Below, one piece after another: positions 11,516-20,200 of a stretch of DNA of 64,000 nucleotides. The notes below the pieces were generated by a model, which saw only the letters and a list, made by a program, of their open reading frames with translations, was not told the origin of the DNA and did no database searches. Location: positions 868,001 through 932,000 of the forward strand of contig NZ_CP109486.1 in NCBI RefSeq assembly GCF_035918235.1, in the 5' to 3' direction. Numbering within the stretch: the stretch's first letter is position 1; every line of letters starts with the position of its first letter. A program made the translations under genes and the position numbers. Source of the stretch: Streptomyces sp. NBC_01445 (GTDB taxonomy: Bacteria; Actinomycetota; Actinomycetes; Streptomycetales; Streptomycetaceae).

Positions 11516-12804
11516 GCGGTGGCTCCTGCCGTGGTGCGGTCGGCCGGCTGCCCCGGCACGGGGGCGTCGAGGCCGAGGTTCTCGCGCAGCGTGCTGCCTT
11601 CGTACGAGGTGCGGTACAGGCCGCGGCGCTGGAGCTCGGGGATCACGTGGTCGACGAAGTCGTCGGCGGAGCCCGGCAGATACGGGAAGTCGATGTTGAA
11701 GCCGTCGGCGCCGCGCCCGGTGAACCAGCTCTCCATGTGGTCGGCGAGCTGCTCGGGCGTGCCGACGACGATGTCGCCCATCAGCCGCAGGGCGAGCTGC
11801 CGGATGGACAGGTTCTCGCTGCGGGCGAGCCCCACCAGGCGCTCGGTCGTCGACTGGGACTGGTTGGTGTACGGGATGTCGGGCACGGGGCCGTCGATCG
11901 GGTACGCGCTCAGGTCGACGTCGCCGAGGAAGTCCTGCAGGGTGCGCAGCGCGACATGGTCGTGGGTGAGGTCCTGGAGCTCCTGCAGGCGCGCCTCGGC
12001 CTCGGCCTCGGTGGCGGCGACGATCGGTGCGAGGGTCGGCCACACGAGGACCTTCTCCGGGTCGCGCCCCTGGGCGGACACGCGCTTCTTGAGGTCGGTG
12101 TAGAAGCTCTGGGCGTCGGGGAGCGTGTTGTGCCTGGTGAAGATCACCTCGGCGTGGCGGGCGGCGAACTCCCGCCCCACGGGCGACGATCCGGCCTGGA
12201 TGATGACGGGGCGGCCCTGCGGCGGGCGGGCGATGTCGAGCGGGCCTTCGACGGTGAAGTGCTCTCCGTGGTGGCCGATGGGGTGCTCGCCGCTGTCCCA
12301 GAGCTGCTTGACGACGTCGATGAACTCCTCGGCGCGCTGGTAGCGCAGGCCGTGTTCCAGGTGCTCGGGGAAGCCGAAGTTCGCGGACTCCCAGGGGGCG
12401 GCGGAGGTGACGACGTTCCAGCCGGCACGGCCGCCGCTGAGGTGGTCGAGGGAGGCGAACCGGCGGGCGATGTGGGCCGGTTCGTTGTAGGTCGTCGTCG
12501 CGGTGGCGCACAGTCCGATGTGCTCGGTGGCGGCGGCGTACGCGGCGAGCAGCGTCAGCGGCTCGAAGTGCTCGGTGCGCGAGGTGCGGCACAGCGAGTC
12601 GAGGCGGGTGCCCCACACGGCGACGATGTCGGCGATGAACACCGCGTCGAACAGGCCGCGTTCCAGGGTCCGGGCGTTCTTCTTGTGGAACTCGAAGTCG
12701 AGCTGGGCGTCCGCCTGGGTCGACGGATGGCGCCAGGCGGCGACGTGACCGCCGGGGCCGTCGATGATGCCGGCGAGGGTGATGCGCCGACGGGGCGTGG
12801 TCAT
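11512..12804 (-). CDS. snaA: Streptogramin A (PIIA) synthase subunit A, luciferase-like
   Basis: This 430-aa protein belongs to the NtaA/SnaA/DszA branch of FMN-dependent luciferase-like monooxygenases. Typical blocks are NARTLERGLFDAVFIAD, the TATTTYNEPAHIARRFASLD segment, GRAGWNVVTS, RPPQGRPVIIQAGSS and the LADHMESWF region near the C-terminus. It probably oxidises the proline of streptogramin A together with SnaB; sequence alone does not exclude another sulfonate- or polyamine-type substrate, but the paired gene and neighbours support this. The ATG has a GGAGG Shine-Dalgarno 7 nt upstream (near 12811-12815). The left hairpin of an IS element begins about 20 bp upstream of the start codon, so any original promoter or operon link with the upstream NRPS gene has been altered. 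Confidence 0.87.
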   Translation of the reverse strand: MTTPRRRITLAGIIDGPGGHVAAWRHPSTQADAQLDFEFHKKNARTLERGLFDAVFIADIVAVWGTRLDSLCRTSRTEHFEPLTLLAAYAAATEHIGLCATATTTYNEPAHIARRFASLDHLSGGRAGWNVVTSAAPWESANFGFPEHLEHGLRYQRAEEFIDVVKQLWDSGEHPIGHHGEHFTVEGPLDIARPPQGRPVIIQAGSSPVGREFAARHAEVIFTRHNTLPDAQSFYTDLKKRVSAQGRDPEKVLVWPTLAPIVAATEAEAEARLQELQDLTHDHVALRTLQDFLGDVDLSAYPIDGPVPDIPYTNQSQSTTERLVGLARSENLSIRQLALRLMGDIVVGTPEQLADHMESWFTGRGADGFNIDFPYLPGSADDFVDHVIPELQRRGLYRTSYEGSTLRENLGLDAPVPGQPADRTTAGATA

Positions 12805-12824
12805 CGGATACCTCCGTGGATATT

Positions 12825-12840
12825 CCGCCCTTCAGGGCGG
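12825..12840. repeat. Left-end hairpin of the tnpB element
   Basis: Perfect 6-bp stem CCGCCC / GGGCGG around the loop TTCA. Subterminal hairpins of this kind are recognised by the single-strand transposase of IS200/IS605 elements. It begins 20 bp from the snaA start codon and leaves the snaA ribosome binding site intact. Confidence 0.6.
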
Positions 12841-12950
12841 CGAGGAATCGGTTTCCTGCGGGGCAGGGCAACGGGCTGCGATTTGCCGTCTGGGCGGATC
12901 GCAGTGCTCTGACCCGCAGGTTTGGCCGTAAGTAGTGGGGCGGCTACTTT

Positions 12951-14177
12951 GTGAGCGTGACCGGGGGCCAGGTGAAGCGGGCGTTCAAGTACCGCTTCTA
13001 TCCGAGTGATGCGCAGGCAGCGGAGCTGTCGCGCACGTTCGGATGTGTGCGCAAGGTCTACAACATGGCCCTGGCGGCCCGTGCCGAAGCCTGGGCGCGG
13101 CAGGAGCGGATCAACTACAACCAGACGTCCGCACTGCTCACCGAGTGGAAGAAGACCGAGGAACTCGCCTACCTCGGCGAGGTGTCCTCGGTGCCGCTCC
13201 AGCAGACGCTGCGGCACCTGCAGACGGCATTCGCGCACTTCTTCGCCAAACGGGCCCGGTACCCGCGGTTCAAGTCCCGGAAGAAGTCGCGTAAGTCCGC
13301 CGAGTACACCACGTCGGGGTTCCGCTTCCGGGACGGCGAGGTCACGCTCGCCAAGATGACGGAGCCCCTGTCGATCGTGTGGTCGCGGCCTCTGCCTCAC
13401 GGGGCGGCCCCGTCCACGGTGACCGTGTCCCAGGACGCGGCCGGCCGCTGGTTCATCTCGATGCTCTGCGAGGACGCGACTGTTCAGCCCCTGCCCACCT
13501 CCGGCACGGCGGTGGGCATCGATGCGGGACTCACCCATCTGCTCACCCTGTCCACCGGCGAAAAGATCGCCAACCCCCGGCACGAGCGGCGGGACCGGAC
13601 CCGGCTCGCCAGGGCCCAGCGGGAACTGTCCCGCAAGACGCCGGGCAGCAACAACCGGGCCAGGGCCCGCCGCAAGGTTGCCAAAGTGCACGCGAAGATC
13701 GCCGACCGGCGCCGGGACCACCTGCACAAGCTGACCACTCGACTCGTGCGTGAAAACCAAACGCTCGTGATCGAGGACCTGACCGTGAGAAACATGGTCA
13801 AGAACCACACCCTGGCGCGCGCGATCAGTGACGCGTCCTGGGCCGAGTTCCGGAGCATGCTGGAGTACAAGGCAGCCTGGTACGGGCGGGATGTGGTCGC
13901 AGTAGACCGCTTCTTCCCCTCCTCCAAGCTGTGCTCCGCCTGCGGTGCACTCGCCGGGCGCATGCCGCTCAACATCCGCACCTGGACGTGCGAGAACTGC
14001 GGAACGACCCACGACCGGGACGAGAACGCAGCGAACAACCTTCTGGCCGCCGGGCTGGCGGCAACGGCCTGTGGAGCCGGTGTAAGACCTCAACGGAGAA
14101 CTCCGGGCGGGCAATCGACGATGAAGCAGGAAACTCCACGGCGCGAGCCGCAGGAACCCTCTCCCCTCAGGGAGTAG
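12951..14177 (+). CDS. tnpB: TnpB RNA-guided nuclease-like protein (IS605 OrfB family)
   Basis: The 408-aa protein has the TnpB plan: an N-terminal helix-turn-helix region (KYRFYPSDAQAAELSRTFGCVRKVYN), a RuvC-like nuclease core with the three acidic sites GIDAGL, VIEDLTV and DRDENAANN, and a C-terminal zinc ribbon with cysteines in CSACG and CENCG. All three acidic residues and the four cysteines are present, so it may be active. TnpB is the ancestor of Cas12 and cuts DNA guided by an RNA from the element's right end. The start is GTG at 12951, since no ATG lies nearby; slightly later GTG codons are possible. It is transcribed opposite to the surrounding streptogramin genes. Confidence 0.9.
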   Translation: MSVTGGQVKRAFKYRFYPSDAQAAELSRTFGCVRKVYNMALAARAEAWARQERINYNQTSALLTEWKKTEELAYLGEVSSVPLQQTLRHLQTAFAHFFAKRARYPRFKSRKKSRKSAEYTTSGFRFRDGEVTLAKMTEPLSIVWSRPLPHGAAPSTVTVSQDAAGRWFISMLCEDATVQPLPTSGTAVGIDAGLTHLLTLSTGEKIANPRHERRDRTRLARAQRELSRKTPGSNNRARARRKVAKVHAKIADRRRDHLHKLTTRLVRENQTLVIEDLTVRNMVKNHTLARAISDASWAEFRSMLEYKAAWYGRDVVAVDRFFPSSKLCSACGALAGRMPLNIRTWTCENCGTTHDRDENAANNLLAAGLAATACGAGVRPQRRTPGGQSTMKQETPRREPQEPSPLRE

Positions 14178-14188
14178 TGGGAAGTCAA
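14161..14188 (+). ncRNA. Right end and probable 3' scaffold of the TnpB guide RNA
   Basis: A hairpin CTCCC-CTCA-GGGAG (14161-14174) overlaps the last codons of tnpB and is followed by GAAGTCAA. In IS200/IS605 systems the right end encodes the omega RNA, whose guide is copied from the DNA just outside the element. The guide here would be about the 20 nt after 14188. This is inferred from family knowledge; the RNA start is not visible. Confidence 0.4.
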
Positions 14189-14229
14189 GTTTCGGTTCTC
14201 TCCCTAGGTAAGGTTCGGTGCGCTCGGCG

Positions 14230-17200
14230 TCAGTTCCTGACGGCGGACGCCAGGATCCGCGCGAGGGCGCGGACGTTGTCGCCGGTCAGCATCGTCACGT
14301 GGTTGCCCGGGACGACCCGGATGGCCAGGTCCTCGACGTGGTCCTCCCAGCCGAGGCCGGCCCGCGCGTGGAAGCGGTCGCTCTCGTCGTAGTCGGTGCC
14401 CTTGCCGAATCCGGTGTCCCCGGCGCGCAGCACGGCGACGGGGCCGGCGTACGGGCCCGGCCGGTAGCGCTGGACCGCCTCGACGCTGTCGCGCATCAGC
14501 GCGACCGGGTCGCCGCCGCCGTCGCCGCGCATCCACTCGGCGATCTGGGCGAGTTCGGTCAGATAGGAGGCGGAGCCGTCGGGTTCGGCGGTCCGCGCGT
14601 CGTGTTCGCCGTCCGGGTCCGAGGGCCGTGCGCCGGGGCCTTCCGCGTCCGGGGCCGGGGCGCGGCCCTCGGCGACGGCGCGCAGCTGGTTGGCGAAGGA
14701 GCCGTCGGCGTCGGCGTCGGTGAGTTCGCCGTCGGGGGCGCCGGCGTCGACCATCACCACCAGCGGCGGGCGGCCGCCCTCCTCGGTGATCCGCCGGGCG
14801 ATCTCGTAGGCGATGACACCGCCGCCGGAGAAGCCGCCCAGAACGATCCGCTCCCCCGAGTCCAGGGCGGGGCGCAACGCTTCGAGATAGAGCTCGGCGA
14901 GCTGCTCGGCCGACAGGTGCTCCGGCTCGGGGTCGTCCACGCGCGGGTCACGGATGCCGACCAGCGCCTCGGGGCCCTCGTAGCAGTGGGCGAGCTGCGC
15001 GTAGCAGGCGACCTGGCCGCCGGGCGGGTGGACGAGGTGGACGGTTCCCGCGCCGGGCCGCTCGGCGGGGCGCAGTGGTACGAGGACATCGGCGGGACCG
15101 GAGCCGGTGGTGTCCCGCGGCTCCTGGGTGAGCAGATGGGCGAGCTCACCGGCCCTGGGGTGGGCGAGGAGTTCGTCCAGGCGCAGGGTGCGTCCGGAGC
15201 GCAGGTTGAGCTCCCGCAGCAGCCGCATCGCCAGGAGCGAGTGACCGCCCGCCTGGAAGAAGTGCACACCGGGGTCGGCGACGGGGGTGCCGAAGACGGC
15301 CTGCCATGCCTCCTTCACCACCTGGGTCTGCGGTCCCTCGGGCCAGGTCACCGCCTCACCGGCGGCGTCGGCCACGGGCTCGGTGCGGTCCGCCATCCTC
15401 GGCAGGTCCGCCGGGGACAGCCCGGCGAGGATGTCGGCCACGGTCGTCGACTCGTCGGCCGTGTCGGGCAGCTCACGCAGCAGCCCGGCGCACTGGTCGA
15501 CAAGCAGGGCGGCGTCGGCGTCGGCGATCCGGCCGCGGTCGTACACGGTGGTGAGGACCAGGCTGCCGTCCACGTCGCGGAAGGCGAGGAGGGTGACCGG
15601 GAAAGCGGTCTGGGAACCGGCGGCCTCCGGGAGTTCCACGCGGATGCCGTGCGCGGCGAGCGTGGACTCCAGGTCGTCGGAGGAGCGCGGGTAGTTCTCG
15701 AAGACGATCAGGCTCTCGACGAGTTTCTCGTCCGCCCTGCGCCCGCTCCACTCGTGGATCTGTCCGGTCGACACCCACTCGTACGCGGCCATGTCGAGCG
15801 CCTGGTCGCGCAGTTCGGTCAGCAGTTGGGGCACGGTGTGCGCCGGGTCGACCTGGATGGTCATGGGCAGCGAGTTCATCAGCAGTCCCGGGAGCCGCTC
15901 GACGGAGTCGAGGGCGATACCGCGGCCCGAGACGGTGACGCCGAAACCGACCGGGGACGGCCCGTGGCCGCCGCCCGCCCGGTACAGCAGCAGCGCCCAC
16001 ACGGCCTGCAGCGCGCTGGACTCGGTCGCGGCGCGGGCGGCCGCCCAGGAACGCAGCCGGTCGGCCTCCGGGCGGCTGAGCCGGACCTCCGCGCGGCTCC
16101 AGCCGCTCTGGCCGGTCGCGGGGCCGGGGAGCGCGGGCCGCACCAGCGGAGCGGCCGCCGGCACCGCCGCCGACCAGAACTCCCGCGCCGGAGCGGTGTC
16201 CTGCTCGGCGAGCCAGCGCGCGTAGTCGCGGATGTCGGGGCGTCGCTCGCCGCCCGGCAGGGTGCCGTCGGCGAAGTAGGCCCGGTAGAACTCCTGGAGC
16301 AGGACCGACACACTCCAGCCGTCCAGCAGTACGTGATGGAACGTGATCAGCACGCGGGTCGACGGGGTCCCGGCGCCGTCCGGGTCGTCGACGAGCGTGG
16401 CCCGCAGGAGCCCCGGCACGCGCAGGTCGAAGCCGCGCACGCGGTCCTGCTCCATCAGCTCGTCCCAGTCGACGCTGCCGGCCGGGTGCCGGACGACGTC
16501 GGCGGTGACCCGGTCGTGCAGGACCAGGCACGGCGCGTCGTCCCAGTCGAACGCGGCCCGCAGCACGGTCTCGCGGTCGAAGACGGACTGCCAGGCGGCG
16601 GTGAACCGCTCGGTGTCCAGGGGGCCGTACCAGCGCCAGAACAGCTGCTCCACATAGCGGCCGCTGCCGGAGTGGGCGAGCGCGTCGAGGAGCAGGCCGT
16701 GCTGCTGAGGGGTGACGGGCACCGTCTCCGGCGGGTCCACGGCGGACGGGCCGGCGGCGATGGAGTCGGTCAGCGCCTCGGCACGGGACGGCTCGGCCGC
16801 GCCCGGGAGAGCGGCCGGGAGGCCCGGAGCCGTGATCTCGCCAGCGGACACGGCGTCCGGGTCGGCGCCCGCGAGGGTGGCCAGGACCCAGCGCATCTGG
16901 TCCACGAGCGCCTTGACGCCCGCCTCGTCGACACCGTCGGCGGGGCTGGGCACCCAGGTGAGCCCCATGCGCAGCCGGCCGCCGTGGACGATGCCGTACA
17001 CCTCGACGCCGTACACCCGCTCGCAGCGCGCGGAGTGCTCGCGCGGGATGGGGCGGCCGGACATGGTGAAGCCGCCGTCCGCACTCAACTGGTCGGCCTG
17101 ACCGTAGTAGTTGAAGCAGACGAGGGCGGGCGGCAGAGCACGCAGCTGGGTGCGAAGCGCGGGATCGGAGGAGAACTCGCGGCAGGCGCCGAAGCCGACG

Positions 17201-20200
17201 CCGCCGTCCGGCACGCCGGTCAGGCCGTCGGCGACCTGGGCGAGCCAGCGCTCCGGGTCCGTGGCGCGCTCGGCGGCGAGGACGACCGGGTGGATGGAGG
17301 TGAACCAGCCGACCGTGCGGAACAGGTCGTCGCGGCCGTGCCTGCCATGGGTCTCGACGTCGAAGGTCACCTCACGGGTACCCCGCCACCGGGCGAGTGC
17401 CTGGGCGAAGGCGCCGGTCATCACCTGGTGGACCTGCAGGCCGAGCTTACGGGGCAATGGTCCGATGAGGCGGGTGGTGGCCTCGGGGTCGAGGGAGAAC
17501 TCGACGCGGCGGATGTCCTGCTCGTCGGGCGCCGGGGTGGTGAGCAGCAGGCTCTGGGCCTCGCCGCGGGCGGCGGCCAGGGCGCGCCAGTAGTCGGCCT
17601 CGCCGGGGCGTGCGGCGACGGCGGGGAGGGAGGCGACCCACTCCTCGTAGCGGCACGCCTCGTCGGGCAGGGCGGGCAGTGTGCCGTCGGACAGGGACGC
17701 CAGTGCGTGCTCCAGGTCCTCCAGGAGGATGCGCCAGGAGACGCCGTCGACGACCAGGTGGTGGATGGCGACGAGCAGCAGGCCGTTGTCCTCGGGCCGA
17801 CGCCGGTCGTGGGCGAGGAGAGCGCGGACGTGGACGCCCTTGAGCGGGTCGAGGCTGCGCTCGATCTCTTCGAGGGCCGCGTCGAGTTCGCCGTCGTCGG
17901 TGACGTCGCGCTCGCGCAGGACGTCACGTGGGTCGTAGGCGGAGAACGGCGCGGCCCCGGTCATGTGGCCCTCGGAGAAGTCGCCGTGTGCGTCCGCCGT
18001 GAAGCGGGCGCTGAGCGCGGGGTGTGCCGCGACGACGGCCTGCAGCGCGAGGCGCAGCACGGTGGGGTCGACGGGGCGGTTGAGTTCCAGGAGCACCGAC
18101 TGGTTCCACTGGTGCAGGTCCGTCCTGATGTGCCGGAAGAACCAGGACTGCACCGGTGCGAGCGGGGAGACACTGCTGCCGCGGGTGCGGTCCGCGACCG
18201 CCGGTACGTCGGCGGCCGCCCCGGCGGTGGCGGGTTCGCCGGTGGGCTGCGGTGCGGCGTCGGCGTCCAGGTGTGCGGCGAGATCGGCCAGCACGGGATG
18301 GCGGTAGATCTCGCGCATGGCGAGGGTGAAGCCCTCGCGGCGCAGCCGGGAGACCATCTGCATGGCGAGGATCGAGTCGCCTCCGGCTTCGAAGAACTGC
18401 GCGTCGTCGCGCACGTCCCCGAGGAGCTCTCGCCAGACGCTACGGACGGCCGGCAGCGAGCTCCTGACGTCGGCACGCGGCGCGGGAGCGGCCGGCGCGG
18501 GAGCGGCCTCGGGCGATACGGCGGGCTCGACCGGCCCGGCGGGCTCGGCCTCGACGGCCGGCTCGCCCTGCGTCGCCAGCTGGTCGAGGGCCCGGCGGTC
18601 GGTCTTGCCGTTCGGCAGGACGGGGATGCGGGGCACCCGGTGGAAGTGGGCCGGGACCATGTGGGACGGCAGCAGCGGCCCGAGAGCCGCGCGCACGTCC
18701 GTGACCTCGGCCCGCGTCACCACATGGGCCACGATCTGGAGGCTGCCCCGGGCGTGGCGGGAGACCTGGACCGAGGCGTCCTGGACGGCGGGCAGCGACA
18801 TCAACGCCGCGCGGACCTCGCCCAGTTCGACCCGGTTTCCGTTGATCTTGACCTGGTCGTCGAGGCGGCCCAGGTGGGTGAGAGCGCCGCCCGGCAGGAG
18901 CCGGACCAGGTCCCCCGTGCGGTACACGGTGTCCGTGCGGCCGCCCACCTGCAGGGCGCGGTAGCGGTCCGCGGTGCGCTCGGGGTCCCCTACGTAGCCG
19001 TCGGAGACGGTGCCGCCCCCGATCCACAGCTCGCCCGGTGCGCCCGGCGGCAGTTCGCGCAGGGACTCGTCGAGCACGTAGGCGCGGATGTTGTCGAAGG
19101 GCACTCCGATCGGCACCTCGCCGCGGCGTGTCCAGAAGGAGTCGTCCCCGCGGCCCCAGGAGAAGACCGTGGAGTACGACGTCTCGGTCGGCCCGTAGGC
19201 GTTGTGCAGCCGGGCCGGGTGCGCCGCCTCGAAGGCGATGCGGAGCTCGTTGGGCAGTGACTCGCCGGTGGAGACGACCGTGCGCAGGGTGCGGTTGGCC
19301 GTGAACGCCTCCGCCTCCAGCAGCAGGCGCAGTTGGGAGGGGACGGCGTGCAGCAGCGTGACGCCGTGCCGCTCGATGGCCTCGGCCAGCAGGTCCGGAT
19401 CGCGTTCGGCGTCCGGTGGCGCGACGACCAGGCGGGCGCCCGACACGAGGGCGACGAGCATCTCGTGGGCGCTGACGTCGAAGGTGAAGGGCGCCTTGAG
19501 GAGCATCGCGTCGTCGGAGCCGATGCCGAAGTGCCGGACGGCGGCGAGGACGTCGGTGACCAGGGCGCGATGGCTGAGCTGGACGCCCTTGGGGGTGCCG
19601 GTGGAGCCGGAGGTGTAGAGGACGTGCAGCGCGTCGGCGGGCGCCGGTCCCTGCACGGCCGCCACGCCGGACCTGGCCAGTTCGGCCAGCGGCACCTGCT
19701 GCGGGCCCGCCGGGCAGGCCCCGGCGGTGTCGGGGGCGACGATCGCGAGCCGGATCCCGCTGCTGTCGACGATGTGGCGGCGCCGCGCCTCGGGGTGGGC
19801 GGCGTCCAGAGGCACGTATGCGGCACCGGTGCGCAGGATCCCGAGCATCGCGGCGACGGCCTCGTCGCTGCGGGGCAGCAGGACGCCGACCCGGTCGCCG
19901 GCGCGCACGCCGCGGGCGACGAGTCCGGCGGCGTACCCCTCGATACGGGCGTCCAGTTCGCGACGGGTCCAGCGGCGGTCGCCGAACTCGACGGCCACCG
20001 CGTCCGGGCGTGCCTGCGCGGCGGCGCGGATCAGTGTGTCGATGTCCGTGTCGTCGAGGGGGTGGTCGGTGGCGTTGAGGTGGTCGAGGGTGGCGCGGGC
20101 GCGCGGCCCGATCCCGTCGAGCTCGGCGACGGCACGGTCCGGCCCGCGCACCAGCTGCCGGGCGAGCTCGCAGACGTGCTCGGTGAAGGCCTCGGCGGTC

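Larger units (their letters stand above)
12825..14188 (+). mobile_element. IS200/IS605-group element carrying only tnpB
   Basis: A solitary tnpB gene is flanked by two small hairpins with similar TCA loops, the left at 12825-12840 and the right at 14161-14174. The right side is followed by GAAGTCAA (14181-14188), which resembles right ends of such elements. No TnpA transposase is present, so this is an IS1341-like or decayed form that would need TnpA in trans. It sits between the snaD-like NRPS and snaA, antisense to both. Exact ends are approximate because these elements make no target duplication. Confidence 0.7.

Noticed and set aside
14218..19260. Very long plus-strand open frame opposite the snaD-like NRPS
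   Set aside because: It is a GC-skewed antisense shadow with no recognisable domain; the minus strand encodes clear C, A, T, E and TE domains. The same holds for long plus frames at 28440-33647, 33804-39632, 39795-42410, 42158-45898 and 45980-49933.
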